Source: Dermatemys mawii
Taxonomy: Eukaryota > Chordata > Testudines > Dermatemydidae
Assembly (NCBI GenBank): GCA_007922305.1
Contig: ML677344.1
Span: 1,083,730 to 1,147,729, forward strand
Reading direction: 5' to 3'
Length of the DNA stretch: 64,000 bases
The translations under genes were made by a program, and so were the position numbers. Of this stretch, positions 9,306 to 22,043 are shown piece by piece (position 1 is the stretch's first letter; each line of letters begins with the position of its first letter). A model generated the notes under the pieces. The model made no database searches. It saw only the letters and a list, made by a program, of their open reading frames with translations, and was not told where the DNA came from.

Positions 9306-11084
9306 GGCCTTGTCTACACTGCCAAGTTTTTTCACCAAAAGGCAGCATTTGGTGATGAAATACTAGAGGTGTAAACATTACAAAGCCACTTTTGATGACA
9401 GAACTCCTCAGTTTTAGTGACATAATAATGCTACTTTGATGAGAGTGGTAAGGTTTTTTACGCAAAATCTTCATCCCCGAAATGCCAGTGTAGAGACTGT
9501 GCTTGATTTTTATCATTGTAATTGGCCCATTGCTTTTCTCCCACACACAGTGTCCCCCACCCTGGGAACACTCACCATGCTTGCAGTGTTCGCTGCCATG
9601 TGTGCTTGTTAAGGGTCAGTGGGAAATTGACTGGTGTGTTACTAGCAGTGGATTTTAATGTTGTATTGCAATGCTGCATGTATACTTAACAATAATTCCT
9701 CTATTTATAGTTACTTGTGCTTCACCAGACATGGCCTTGAAAGGGGGCACCCCTTCTACCCCAGCTGAGTTCAAAACATGGCTACATCAATGGGAATATT
9801 TTCCTCATTGAGGTCTAACTTGTCAAAAAGGCATCACCAGCACACTTTTAATCTGCCAAATACACATTTCACGGTCATCCTGTTCCTATTCAGCGTATTG
9901 TTGAAACTCTCCTTACTGCTACCCAGGTTTCCCATGTACAGTTTCATTAGCCCTGGGCATTGAAGGGTATGGCACATCTCCCAGGATCACTATGGGCATT
10001 TTGACATTCCCTGTAGGGATCTTCTGGTTTGGAAAGAAAGTCACCGCTTTCAGCTTTCGGTAAAGGCTAGTGTTCATAAACATTCAGGCATCATGCACTT
10101 TTCTGGACTGCCCTGCACCGATGTCAATGAAATGCCCACAGTGATAGTTGAGTGTCTGCAACACCACGGAGAACTACCTCCTACAATTGATATATTCCAT
10201 CACAAGACATCTGGTGCCAAATTGGAATATGTGTGCCATATATCACCCCTCTGCAAAGCCATTCACAATGTCACACACGTTGCTAAGAGTTATAGTCTTG
10301 TACGGAAGGATGTGATTGACGTCCCTGCACACTTGCGTTAACGCAGCCCCAATTCTTGACTTCCCAACTCCAAACTGATTTGCAAATGACCAGTAGCAGC
10401 CTGGAGTCACTAGCTTCCACAGCGCAATCGTCATGCACTTTTCCAGGAAGAGCGCAGCTCTCATTTGGGTGTCCTTGTGCCGTAGGGATGGGGTGAACTC
10501 AGTCCAGAAAGGTGTCTTTCCACATCAGAAAGCTCTGCAGCCACTGCTTGTCATTCCACACCCGCATAACGATGTGACTTCACCACTCAGTGCTGGTTTC
10601 CCGAGCCCAAAAGCATCATTCTATCATGTTCAGCTGTTCTGTGAATGCCAAAAGCAATCTAATGCCATTGTTATCTATGTCAGACACCACGTCAGGCAGC
10701 TGGGACTCCCTTCACAACTTCTAGATTGATTTCACGGTCATGTGTGATGTGCATGTGTGATCTATTCCAATGCTGGAAACTGGGGATGGAAGCACATGGA
10801 ATGCTGGGATGGAAAGCAGTGCATCATGGGACATTGAGCCGGGAGCCATGATTTGCCGCAATCAGCTCTGCCTTCCCACAACACCTATGTGTACAAGATG
10901 TAGAGCTGAACCGTGGGATAGCTACCCATAGTGTATTACTCTCACTGTTGCTGTGACCAGCCCATGTGTGGATGCACTATGGTGAAAGAGAAAACAGTGG
11001 GAATGTGCAACAACAATTTTCTTGAAAGGTTGTTGGCTGTTGACCAAACTTCCAGGAAAAAAAATTTGGCAATGTACCATATCC
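9306..11084. mobile_element. PIF/Harbinger DNA transposon, internally deleted (copy 1)
   Basis: The left end GGCCTTGTCTACACTGCCA and the right end (complement of TTTGGCAATGTACCATATCC) form imperfect terminal inverted repeats, flanked by the 3-bp ttt and tta. Sister copies use cta or tta. The usual Harbinger layout is visible: the remnant of the DNA-binding ORF1 exon on the plus strand (about 9725-9780) and transposase pieces on the minus strand to its right. It is present at the same place in every OR unit. Confidence 0.8.
9830..10740 (-). pseudogene. Harbinger transposase remnant (copy 1)
   Basis: On the minus strand, frames around 10243-10464 encode a segment with FANQFGVGKS, the conserved helix-turn-helix part that precedes the DDE nuclease (DDE_Tnp_4/HARBI1-like family). 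Pieces of the nuclease follow toward 9830 in other frames. Stops and frameshifts are frequent and no DDE set is complete. Paralogous fragments are at 23266-23995 and 44746-45800. Confidence 0.7.
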
Positions 11085-13545
11085 TTAAAGTAATGAAACT
11101 AAGCTAGAGAGTCCATGCTGTAGGGAGTTTCCCATTCACATAGTTACTGAAAATCTGAGAGTGAGGGGGAAAAACCCTTTGCCAAGACATGTGCTGGGGA
11201 AAACATCCCAACTAGAACACACCTCAGGGAAATGACTTGGGCGTCATTGAGAGAAGCTCTGTGGAAACACCTGCTCATTTGCAGTAGTGGCCACAACAAA
11301 GACAATGTTCAGATGCCTAAGGAATGGGATGGAGAATATCCTGCTCTGGAGATGCGCTCAGCTGTGGTCACCCCATCTCTATCAAGGATCTAGCACATAG
11401 AAAGGGGATTTCCCAGGCAGGCTCTGAGTGGACAGACTGAAATGTCTGGGACTGTTTAGTTTGTTGAAAATACAAATGAGGGGGCATAGGATAGAGGAGA
11501 ACAAAATAAAAGATTGGAACAGATTACATTAAAACGGACAAACAGGGAACAGCCCCCAATCCATAATATCTATCCACAGATACCCTTCAAAAGAGCTAAT
11601 TCCCCAAAGCTGAGGCAAATTATAAGCAAAGCTGATTAGGTGGAAAAATGTAGACAGAAAAATGGGAATGAAAAATGAGAGTTCTTTAAGAAGAGTTTAT
11701 GAGAGAGCTAAAAAGCCACAATTGCACAATCAGGTAAGTGGAGAACTTTGGTTAAAAATCCAGTTCAGTAGCACAGTGAAGGCAGCAATGCAACATATAA
11801 CTAATGGGGAAAAGAGAAAATAGATAGCAAGCAATACAAACTGGAAGTTAAGAAAACTGAAATGGGACATTAAACACATCAGGGGGAAATCCATGCTTTG
11901 CAGGGCTAAGGATGACAAAAAGAAGGTTATTAAGTATATTAAGAACAAAAGAAATCCTAGAGAAAATATATTCCAATTCCTATAGGGAGAAAGGAAATAT
12001 GTTAATAGTGGAGAAAAGGTAGATGTGTTCAAGAAATAGTTTTGTTCTGCATTTGGAAAGAAGCAGTATGAGGTACTCATATCACGTGTTCATGAACCAT
12101 TTTCCAGTCCATCAGCAGTCAACGGGGATGTTAAACAGCATCTGGAACACCAGAGTTATGAACTGACCAATTAACCACACAGCCCATTAGGAACCAGAAG
12201 TAGGCAGTCAGGGTTCAGGGGTGCGGGGAGCTTCGCCCTCATCAAAGGCAAATACAGGACAGTTCTGTGTTAAATATAAACTATTAAAAAAATGGAAAGT
12301 TTCAAAAAAATCCACCAAGATTTGATAAGATTAGGAAACAAAGGAAAAGCTAATGTGGGATAAGCTAAAAAAAGTCTAGTAGACAATTAATGCCAGTCAA
12401 CAGCATGGTTTATGGAAAACAGGTCTTGTCAAACAAATCCAATTTCATCCATTGAAAACACGTTTTCAATGAGAGAACACGTTTTGTTGATCAAGGGACC
12501 CAAACAGATGCAACTGACTTCAATTTGTCTGAGGTATTTGATTTAGTAGGGGAAAACATTCGGTTTAAAAATGAACACCATACAATGTCAATAGAGCTGA
12601 TGGAGTGGAGTAAAAGCTGACTGACAGATCTCAGAAAACAGTTGTCAATGGGCCATTGTCAATGAATGGGGATGTTTCTAGTGGGGTTCTGCAGGGATCA
12701 GTTCTAGGCTAGTTGCTATTCAATTTTTTCATCAGTGATCTGGCAGGAAATAGAAAATCATTGCAGATAAAATATGCGGAGGACCCAAAGACTGGCAGAG
12801 TGATTACAATGAGGCAGCCGGGGCAGGCATAATGATTGATCTGGAGCATTCGTTGAGCTGGGCCCATGCAAACAAAATGTTTTAATAAAGTCAGATGCAA
12901 AGTGATCCCCTCGGAACAGGGAATGCAAGCCCCACCCCAAGACTAGGGCACTGTATTGTGGAATGCAGAGACCCTGAAACGGATTTAGGGGTCACTGTGG
13001 ACAACAAACGCATCGTAAGCTCCCAGTACTATGCTGTGGCTAAAAGGGCTGATGTGATCCTTGGATGCATAAAGGGGGAAGTGGTGAGTTGGAGCAGGGG
13101 AAGGATTTTATCTCTGCACATGGCATTAATGAAACCTGCTGTGTCCAGTTCTTGGGTCCACATTTCAAAAAGGATGTTGAAAAACTGAAGAGAGTGCAGA
13201 AAAAAACCACAAAAATAATTGGAGGCTGGAGAAGATGCCTGATAGAGAGAGTGCAATTTAAAGAGCTTCATCTATTTATCTAATCAAAAAGACAATTAAA
13301 CAGAGAATTCCATGGAGAGAAAACCCTGGGTACTAATGGGCTCTGTAATCTAGTTTTGAAAGGCAGAGCAAGACCCAACGACTGGAAACTGAATTCAGAC
13401 AAATTCCAATCAGAAATAAGGGCCAAATAATCAGCACTGAGAGTGATTAACCATTGGGACACACTGCGAAGGGAAGTGACGGATTCTCCAACTCCCCATG
13501 TCTGCAGATCCAGACTGGATGCTTTTCTGGAAGAGATGCTTCAGG
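11085..13545 (+). mobile_element. Degraded CR1-type LINE (unit 2)
   Basis: Plus-strand translation shows the same decayed ORF2 as at 1-1597: an LFSLEKTQ-type segment near 11450, a basic region near 11690-11800, an RT remnant near 12690-12850, and GPHFKKDVEKLKRVQKK at about 13155-13210. No frame is intact. The site at 11522/11523 is the empty counterpart of the CR1 insertion at 47620-50065. Confidence 0.65.
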
Positions 13546-13740
13546 GCTTGTCTACACTTAAAACGCTACTGCAGGGCTGAAAAGTGCCTAAGTGTAGACA
13601 CTACTTACACCGACGGCAGGGGTTCTCCCATCAAAGCAGGTAATTCACCTCCCTGAGAGGATGTAGCAAGGTCAATGGAAGAATTGTTCGGTTAACTTCA
13701 TGCTGTTTACACCAGGAATAGGTTGATACAGTGACATACC
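13546..13740. mobile_element. Non-autonomous DNA transposon (MITE), copy 2
   Basis: This is paralogous to 1598-1795, in the same position between the LINE and the CR1 3' end. It is better preserved, with GCTTGTCTACACTTA at the left and TGTTTACACCAGG at the right. It has no coding capacity. Confidence 0.65.
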
Positions 13741-14390
13741 TCAGGGTTCTGGATTATTTTACTGTTACAAAAAAAGCAAATGCAATTTTGGGTTGCAGTA
13801 ACAGAGGCATAATACGTAAGACCTGGTAGGTGATGGTACCACTCTACTCAGCACTGGTTTGTTCTCAACTGGAGCACTGTGTGAAATTTTGGTCACCGCT
13901 GTTCAGAAAGGATGTAGAGAAACTGGAAAGCATCCACAGGTGAGTGAGAAAGATGATCCAAGGGATGGAATCCAAACCATACGATCAAAGGCTGAAGGAA
14001 CTGGGTATGTTTAGTTTGGAAAAGAGGAGATTAAGGAGGGACACAATAGTGATCTTCAAGTATTTGAAAGGCTGCCATAAAAAAGATGGAGAAAATTTAT
14101 TCACTCTTGAGACAGAGATCAGGACAAAAGACAATGGGTTCAAGCTACAGCAGAGCAGATTCAGATTAAGTCTCAGGAGAAACTCCCTGACTGTAAGAAC
14201 AGCAGGACAATACAACAGACACCTAGGCCGGTTGTGGAAGCTCCTTCACTGGAGGTTTTCCAAAGGAGGCTGGAGCCATCTGTCCTAGATGGTTCAGACA
14301 CAACAAACTCTTCATCTCGTCAGAGGTTAGCCTAGCTGACCCTTGCAGGTCCCTTCTCACCCTGAGGCTTATGATTCTACAATGTAAAAT
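13741..14390 (+). mobile_element. CR1 LINE 3' end (copy 2)
   Basis: Plus-strand frames carry RLKELGMFSLEKRRLRRD and the KYLKGCHKKDGEN segment of the CR1 ORF2 C-terminus, then a short GATTCTA tail near 14370. The 114-codon frame at 13944-14288 is part of this LINE, not a host gene. Confidence 0.75.
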
Positions 14391-14545
14391 CCTAGTGTAG
14401 ATCAGGTCTTAGTCAAAAACAAGTTTTGGAGCTCAATACAGGGGAAACTTGGTTAAATTTAATGGTTTATGTTATACATAAGGTCAGACAGGATGATCTA
14501 ATTGGCCCTTCCGATCATATGAATCTATCAATAAAGAAAATAGGT
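14391..14545 (+). repeat. CR1/SINE tail-like repeat (copy 2)
   Basis: This is paralogous to 2426-2580, with GTCAGACAGGATGATCTAAT and an A/T-rich tail of CTATCAATAA type. Confidence 0.5.
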
Positions 14546-15250
14546 CAGGCACTTATATTTACTCTGTCTCATAACACACAAACAAAGGAACATTCAATTA
14601 CTTTGAAAGTCTGAACATACAACACTGAGAATGGAGAATTGTTTACATAATCCATATCTGGCCTGTGGAACTCCTTGCCACAGACATTACTGGAGCAAAG
14701 AGCATAGCTGAATGGTATTCACAAATGGATTGGCCATTGTTGGTGGTGCTGGTGGCACCAAAATTAGTTAATGCTGTCTGACACCTTCAGTTAGGAGACC
14801 TCATTTTCAGGGGCTTATAAGTTTGCCAAACTTTAACCGTTTGGATTGAAATTTCCCACATTGGGTTTCTGCTTCTAGCTTAATTGTTTTTGAAAGTTTC
14901 AGGCATAATTGTTCAGCTGACTTGTCGAATGAAGCCAGGAGAAAAGATGTCTTGCCCATGTTGAAAAATTCATATAATTATTCCAGTGAGGAGCCCTAGT
15001 ACCTCCATGCTTTCTATCATAAACTCAGGTGAGAGCCCCTCTTCCCTCCCCCCTCAGTTAACAGCCAGAGGCCTGAAATGCAAGATTAGGAGGTGAGAAT
15101 CCCCGTGCACTAAGTGACATACAGCTGGCTCCTGAGGTCTTTACTCAGTTCTTACTCTAAAGGGAAGTTTGCTTCTGTGAGGCTTGAGAATGTAAGGGCC
15201 ACAGCCTCAGAATTTGGCTTTTTACTGCATATCTACTAACACGTGTCATC
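14546..15250. other. Duplicated unit sequence without gene
   Basis: No gene or recognised transposon is visible. It is closer by eye to 27701-28400 than to 2581-3289, for example in the shared GTTTCAGGCATAAT stretch. Confidence 0.55.
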
Positions 15251-15495
15251 CTGAAGGATCCGCTGGGCCACTGAAATGCAGCCATATTGGGGCTGGAGCC
15301 CATCAGCCAGGGGCAGAGGAAAGAGGGACATTTTGGCCAGTGATATTGGAGCAAACTCATCCCCTGCGTCAAGGGCCCTAGGCTGTTAAATGGCTGCTCA
15401 GAGCAGAAAGGACCACAGACCTATTCTTTATCCCATCACATCCACATTGTACTGGGTTTGTCAAGCAGGTGAGCTCCTCAGCGAGAGATGGGTAC

Positions 15496-15632
15496 CTGTG
15501 AATTCTGAGACTGACGGATCTTCCCCGGGAATCCTCCGCAGGCAGCCGTTTCCCACACTTCTCTCACCCCAGCATCTGCAGCAGCCTCCCACGCTGAGAA
15601 CTGACACAGGGGTTTGCACCATTTATAATATA
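15496..15632 (-). promoter_or_regulatory. Candidate promoter and first exon of OR-1
   Basis: The minus strand has TATATTATAAA at 15622-15632 and CACAG|GTACC with the exon end at 15496. If spliced to the acceptor at 9034 the intron would be about 6.5 kb and would contain the Harbinger, LINE, MITE and CR1 copies of this unit. Motif and spacing are seen; transcription is inferred. Confidence 0.35.
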
Positions 15633-16202
15633 GCTGTGTGCAATCCCGGGGGGATTCGCTCAGCCTCTGGGGGAGAAGCAGCATCTGAATGGAAACAGGC
15701 TGGAGACCAGAGACACTAGCCAATGTCTCTCTTTCAGTGTTGGTGCTTCTGTGTTCTTTATCCAGCTTTAAGAGTAAACAGTAATTAAGGGACCTTCCCA
15801 AAGGGAGATGAGAACTCTTGGGCTCTCCGCTGAGTCAGAGAGGAATTGGCTGCTCTATGCATTTGTATATATTTTAAAAGTAGGATTGATTAATAAGGAA
15901 ACTAGGGATAATGCTGAGCTCTCCATAGGGTCTGATACCCTGTAAATGCCCAGTATTAATGGGTATATATTAACAGAGAGATCTGGAGAAAAGGGACTGA
16001 GGGGAGACATGAACACTTTCTGCAGGCACACGGGGCTATGGCTAAGGGATCAGATATCAATAATTCCCCTCAGTTACTATCATCATTCTGTGCAGCACTT
16101 TTCATTGAAGGATCTTCAAAATACCTTGTAAAGCATAGTGACTATGAACATATCCTCATTATACTGATATGAAAATCGAGGGGCTGGGTGGGAGATGGAG
16201 AT

Positions 16203-18430
16203 TGTGACAGGATGTAGCTCTGTGGTGAAGCCTGGAAGCTGTTGGAACTGCTGTGCCCTCAAACCATTCAGCTGGGTTGGCCTCTGTAATGGTGCTGTTT
16301 CTGGTGTGACCCAACTGAGAGTGCCAAGTCAGGACAAATTGCTTCAAGCAGGCAGTTACATCCCAAAGCTGGGGTTTCTCCACCTCTAAGGCAAACCAAA
16401 CCAGCCAGACAAAGAAGACTTCAGTTGTACCCCACTGGCTAAACCACAAGTCACACAAGCAATTCCCTTAGACACTCCAGTTTCCCAGTATCACCACCAA
16501 CAGCCACTCGTTATGGGGACAAATGGTTATGAAAACCAATACCCCAATAAAAGAAAAAGATTCTCCCAAACCCAAAGGACGAGACCCCAGATCCAGGTCA
16601 ATATACAGATCAGGTCTTATCCACAAATCACGCTGTTGCCAATCCTTCAGAATCTAAAATCTAAGGGTTTATTCATAAAAAGAAAAGATATAGGTGAGAG
16701 CCAGAATTGGTTAAATGAAATCAATTACATACAGTAATGGCAAAGTTCTTGGTTCAGGCTTGCATCAATGGTAGAATAAACTGCAGATTCAAATCAAGTC
16801 TCTGGAATACAAACATCAACAGCAGGGATGGGTCCTTCAGTCCTTTGTTGAAAGCTTCTGTTTGTAGCAAAATTTCCTCCAGAGTAAGAAGCAGGAAATG
16901 AAGAATTGATGCATCTGTCTTTTATAGCTTTTCCAGGTGCAAGAACCCCTCTTTGTTCTTACTGGCAAATTACAGCAAAATGGAGTTTTTGGGTCACATG
17001 GCCACATCACATGTCCTTGCATGACTTAGGACTTGCAGGAAGCAGCCATTACTCACATGCTGCCTTGCACGTTCTCAGATAAACTTCTTGTGTGGAATGG
17101 AGCCTTCCACGCTCTTTTGTCTGTTAAATGCTTCCTGACGGAGCAGTTAACTTATACATTCCTTTCCCAACAAGCTGACTAAATGTTCTTACTAAGGTTC
17201 CTTTGAAACCAAGAAAGTATACAGCCAATATTCATAATGTTGAACACACAAATGACACGTATACAGATAGTATAATCATAACCAGAAAACCATAACCTGG
17301 TCTTAGACCCCTCACATGACTCACTTTACACAAGATTTGGTGCCACTACAGGACCTTGGTTGCAACAATGATCCCAGATTATGTCAGTAATGTCACAGCC
17401 TCTCCCCATGCTCTGCTGGTGACACGCAGCCAGCCTCTCCGGGCCCCGTTATCACCTAATGCAACAGCAGGTGGCACCACACACCCAGTTCAGTTACTTG
17501 AGTGCTCTACCGAAGCCACTCATGGACCAACAATGGAGGCACCAGACAATTTCCTACCTCCCCAGTCTTGGACTCTTGCTTGAGTCTAAACCCAGAATTA
17601 GACTGTCTTGCTACAGCATTAACTCATTAAATAGTCCACTCCCTCCTCAACAGAGGGAAGATATTCACCACCCTTTGTTAACAAAGCGAAGTTCCCAAAC
17701 ACTCTACTCAAAAACACACCGGTTAAGATAAAACATAAATCAAGTTTATTAACTACAGAAGGGTAGATGTTAAGTGATTATAAGTGATAACAAACATATC
17801 AATGCATGTTACCTAGGAAATCAAACAAACTTGGAGTCTAAGACTTGTAGATACTACGTAGGATTTGAATCAGCAATATCTCACCCTGACTGACGATACA
17901 AACAGGCTTACAGATTCTTTAGGCACAGAATGCATCTGCTTTACAGCCTGGGTTCCCCTCCCCCATTCAAAGTCCGTTGGCTTTCAGATCTTCTAGAGGG
18001 TGTCGAATTGTGGGGGAGTGAAGACAAGTGATGACGTCATTCCCCATCATTTCTAGTTTCTTCCAGTTTGTTGGAAACTCCATGCATGTGACTTAGGAGG
18101 CCCAACCCCAATCACAAAACATTCTCCATTGTCTCTGTGTTCCATCTGAGGAGGCTTCCTTAAAACGGAGTTCCTGTGCTAGTGGATTCTTCTCTCAATG
18201 GGTGTTGATGACAGCAGTTAACAGTGTCTGGCTACTCTACTGACATATCTGAAAGGCTGGTTTTGGGTGTTTCCAGACTCACATCACACTTTAGTAACTC
18301 ACACATAGCAAGATTTCATAGCATCACATACAATGACAGCACATACCTCTCAGGCCATACTTTGTACAAAATGTACCATAATTACATCACTGTGGTAAAT
18401 CTGAGGTGCTTTGGGGTGCAGAGTGTCACA
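16203..18430 (-). mobile_element. Solo LTR, family A (copy 2), split by LTR B
   Basis: The two halves (16203-16284 and 17403-18430) are collinear with the uninterrupted family A LTR at 59216-60376. The minus-strand start TGTGACACTCTGCACC lies at 18430. A family B LTR separates the halves. A truncated MIR-like segment ends just before it at about 16190. Confidence 0.8.
16285..17397 (-). mobile_element. Solo LTR, family B, nested in LTR A
   Basis: On the minus strand this runs from TGTGACATTACTG (17397) to CACCATTACA (16285). It is flanked by the exact 5-bp duplication gcctc (16280-16284 and 17398-17402), typical of retroviral integrase. A TATAAAAGA promoter motif is in the complement near 16920, and an AATAAA signal near 16670. 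It is paralogous to the plus-strand LTR at 46075-47235. Confidence 0.85.
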
Positions 18431-20098
18431 GGCAGATTTGAATCCTTTTAATTTCCAGGGCATCGGGAGCTGAGATAGGGGGATATGGCAGCTTCTGGGC
18501 TAGCTCTGGAAGGGTGGGCAGGTTCTTGTCAGGGGGTTGGGGGGAGATGGGCGAGCAGCTTCTTGGCTGGCCCCAGGAAGTTACTGGCGGGAGTACGGGC
18601 TGGGGGGTTTCCCGAGGCCTGAGCCAGCCATTCTCAGCCCATGCTGGTGTCTCCCCCAGGACCTGTGTCTCCACTCCAGCCAGGAGAAACCAGCTGTGGA
18701 CCCCCTTAGTGCTGGGCAGGAGCACAAACCAAAGGACATGGCTCCTTTAAGAAAATTTTCCCATTTGTGTGATGAGTGAACTTGAGCTGGGGCCAGAAGC
18801 TCGCCCCATCCCCATGGTCTCCCCTGGGTGCCCCGAGCCGCAGCCAAAGGTGAGAGGGGCTTCACGGCAGCCCCAGCCCCAGCCCCAGGTGCAAATGAGC
18901 AGCCTCCCCCGGCCTGTACTCTGCCTATGCCCAGACCTGCATGGGCTCTGGGAGCTCCCAACCCCTATGGCTCTGACCCAGGGCTCTGCATCCCTTACCC
19001 CGTGGGTGGAGGGACAGGAGGGGGCAACATACCACCATTACTTCTAGCCACATCTTCCCCGTGGGCCCTTCTCCGTGGCCGGCTCTCATGCCTGGCAAAA
19101 TAATGCTTGCCCAGTTCAAAGCTGTTCCCACCCCCACACCCAGATGAAGCCCACCTGAGGGTTTTTTCCAGCCAGAGAGGAAGTTTCTCTCTCCCTCTCA
19201 CAGCAAATCAGCATCCCCTCCTCCCTCTGTCAGAAGGGATCAATTTCCTTCCCCAGCATCCACACCTCTGTATCAGCTTCGAGTCAGGAGATGCTGCCTT
19301 CCTTCACCTTGGGACACCTGAGTTCATCTTTCTTCAGGATGCTGGGCTGCTGCAGCCTGGTGGAGGATGTAGCTGTTCCCCCTCTCCCAGCTTTGGCCAT
19401 GGTCCCACCAGAGGCTCCCCTCCTACAAAAGTTACAGAGTGTGTGAGCAGGGCTGCCTTCACTTTTTGTGGGCCCCCATGGGGGCAATGGAGCATGGCGC
19501 AATGGGTCCCAGAGCGAGGAGCCGCTCAGGGGCATGACATGGTCCGCCCAGGGCACTATTTACAAACCGGCAGTTGCCAGATGCACAATGGTCCATTGCC
19601 CAGCACACATCCACCCTGACCAATACTGGAACACCTTCTTGTACCCCTATGGCCAGAGCCACCGCTATGCCCAGTGACCACACAGATGCTGCCACAAATG
19701 CACAGTGCCCTGCAAAACACCACCCCTGTCAAACGCCCCCCTGCCCACAGCCCCACCACATCTGCTCAGCACCCCACACAGAACCCCACTCCCAAATGCC
19801 CCAACACACAGAGATCTTCCCAACCCCTCAGAGCTGAGCAGCACCCCCCCAGACTGCCAAGAGACCCCACGCCCTGCCTCCGCCACACACACACCTCGCA
19901 CCTAAGGCAGGAGGTGGCAGAAATGAGTGAGCGGCAGGTGGGAGGTATTTAGGGGAGGCAAGCAGTAGGCATTCTGGGGCGTTACGAGGGATGGGGCAAA
20001 GTGGGGGCAGGAAGAGGTGGAGTGGGGGTGGGGTCTTGGGGAAGGGAATGGAACAAGGATGGGGCACCCACTGGCAAAACCAAAAGTAAGGACCTATG
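18431..20098. mobile_element. GC-rich hAT-type transposon, left-truncated (copy 1)
   Basis: This is collinear with the complete elements at 31878-33720 and 40521-42425 but lacks about 240 bp at the left, where LTR A abuts it. The right end ACCTATG is preserved at 20092-20098. It is GC-rich and simple in composition, so many spurious open frames appear in several phases; none is conserved between copies. Confidence 0.65.
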
Positions 20099-20362
20099 GT
20101 CAAAGCAGAAGTGGAACCTAGGGGCAGAAGCACAGGTTGCGGGGGGGCGGTCTCAGGTTTCCAGTTACCAGCAGTTAGAGAGGTGTCAACCCTATGAGTT
20201 GTACATTGACAGATTCCCCAGTTTGTCAGGCTGACACAGCACAGTGAGGTTAGGAAACTGTTTAACGTCTCTTTGACTGGCCAGTCAGTGATGAAGGGAA
20301 GAGGGCCCAGAACTATGTCACCAGCCAGATCAGTCTGAGAGCCAGAACATGAGGACACAACT

Positions 20363-21310
20363 TTAGGTCCCTTTACGATTAAAGAGCTGGAGCAGCCAAT
20401 TCCGAATTTGTTGGGTTTTTGCCCCATAGATAATGGGGTTTAGCATGGGGGGCACCAAGAGGTACATGTTGGCCATGAGAACGTGTAAAGGCAGGGAAAC
20501 ATTGTGCCCAAACCGTTGTGTGAGGGCAGTGAAGAGATGTGGGATGTAAAAGGCTAAGATGACACAGATGTGGGAGCCACAAGTCCCAAAAGTCTTGAGC
20601 CGGGCGTCCTTAGTTGGGAGGCTGAAGATGGCCCTGAGGATCTGGGTATAGGACACGGCGATAAGAAACACATCCATACCGATCACAAAGAATGCCACAG
20701 AGAGGCTGTAGTAACTACTGATGCGGATGTCGGCGCAGGCCAGCTTCACCACAGCTATGTGCTCACAGTACGTGTTTGGAATGATGTTGGTTTTGCAATA
20801 TGGCCACCTCCTCGCCAGGAAGGGATGAGGCAGTATGAGAATGAAGCCACGCAACATCACAGCCAGGTCAATTTTGGCCATCACAGGGTTTGTCAGGGTG
20901 GTGGAATGTCTCAGGGGATCGCAGATGGCCACGTAGCGATCAAAAGCCATGGCCACAAGGATCCCAGACTCTGTCATAAAGAAACTGAGAAGGAAGTACA
21001 TCTGAGTAAGGCAGGCACTGAAATTGATCTCCCTGGAATTGAACCAGAAGATGCTCAGCATTTTGGGCAGGACGGATGTAGATAGGCCCAGGTCGGTGAT
21101 GGCCAGCATGGAGAGAAAATAATACATGGGCGCATGAAGGCTTGGCTCCGTCTTTATGATGAACAGTATGGTGAAGTTCCCCAAGGTGCCTATGGCATAG
21201 ATCATGCAGAAGGGGATGGAGATCCAGACATGAGCTGTCTCCAAGCCAGGAATGCCCAATAGGATGAAGGTGGAGGGGTTGGTGAAGTCAGTTGAGTTGA
21301 AATCTGACAT
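20363..21310 (-). CDS. Olfactory receptor, class I, OR52-like (OR-2)
   Basis: This is an intact 315-residue seven-transmembrane odorant receptor, paralogous to OR-1. It shows NST at 5-7, GN at 44-45, PMYYFL at 61-66, Cys100, MAFDRYVAIC at 121-130, KTFGTCGSH at 239-247 and NPIIY at 291-295. The start ATG is at 21308-21310 in an ATCATG context with A at -3; the frame is open for 53 codons upstream, as in OR-1. Residue 148 in TM4 is Asp, where OR-1, OR-4 and OR-5 have Gly and OR-3 has Ala, an unusual charge in a membrane helix that may affect folding. From about residue 200 to 268 it is almost identical to OR-3, which suggests gene conversion. It is likely functional. Confidence 0.94.
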   Translation of the reverse strand: MSDFNSTDFTNPSTFILLGIPGLETAHVWISIPFCMIYAIGTLGNFTILFIIKTEPSLHAPMYYFLSMLAITDLGLSTSVLPKMLSIFWFNSREINFSACLTQMYFLLSFFMTESGILVAMAFDRYVAICDPLRHSTTLTNPVMAKIDLAVMLRGFILILPHPFLARRWPYCKTNIIPNTYCEHIAVVKLACADIRISSYYSLSVAFFVIGMDVFLIAVSYTQILRAIFSLPTKDARLKTFGTCGSHICVILAFYIPHLFTALTQRFGHNVSLPLHVLMANMYLLVPPMLNPIIYGAKTQQIRNWLLQLFNRKGT

Positions 21311-21428
21311 GATGTAGGAGAGAAGGTGTCCAATACTGAGGCAGAATGGTGTTTCCTGCATGTACCGTATGCTCCCCTGACTTTCTGTATGTGCCCAGGG
21401 ACTAGGGTGATGGTCACAGGACAAATGT
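21311..21428 (-). other. Candidate 5' UTR part of the OR-2 coding exon
   Basis: The minus-strand acceptor-like TCTCTCCATCCAG ends at 21429, again 118 nt before the ATG. Its upstream TTAAC branch-like motif is conserved. Confidence 0.45.
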
Positions 21429-22043
21429 CTGGATGGAGAGAAAATGTTAATATGAGTCACTTCATGCACTACTGGTGGCTGTTCTCATGGATGAAGCAGA
21501 TTGGTCGCTCTTTACACACTGGAAAATGACATTTTCATTATTCAGATAAATGAATTATGAACAACTGACCCTACTAATGCCAATTCCATATTTTGTGGTG
21601 CTCCCAGCATCAATAATTCCTGCATATCGTGGTGTGGGAAAACTTAATAGGCACCAGCAGGAAACATGAGTGGATACTGGTTATCCGTTATTGTTCCCTA
21701 GGCCTTGTCTACATTGCCAATTTTTTTCACCAAAAGGCAGCATTTTGTGACAAAATAGTGGAGGTGTAAACACTATAAAGCCACTTTTGACAACGGAACT
21801 CCTCAGTTTTAGTGATATAATAAAGCCGCCTTGACAAGAGTTGCAATGGTTTTAAGGAAAGGTTTTTGTTGCCAAAGTGCTAGCATAGACACTGTGTTTG
21901 ATTTTATCACTCTGCTTGGTCCATTGCTTTTCTCCCATGCCTAACATCCCCCACCCTTGGGAACACTCACCATGCTTTCAGTGTTCACAGGCATGTGTGC
22001 TTATCAAGAGTCAGTGGGAAAGTAACTAGTGCACTGCCAGCAG

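Noticed and set aside
13944..14288. 114-codon frame that could be mistaken for a small gene
   Set aside because: It is the C-terminal part of CR1 ORF2, repeated in all five units.
15478..15801. 107-codon minus-strand frame over the candidate first exon (and the 110-codon frame at 3307-3639)
   Set aside because: The two frames are in different phases relative to the duplicated sequence and stops interrupt the other copies, so no protein is conserved there.
19828..20427. 199-codon minus-strand frame spanning into the 3' end of OR-2
   Set aside because: It crosses the hAT right end and overlaps OR-2 in another phase; a product of GC-rich composition.
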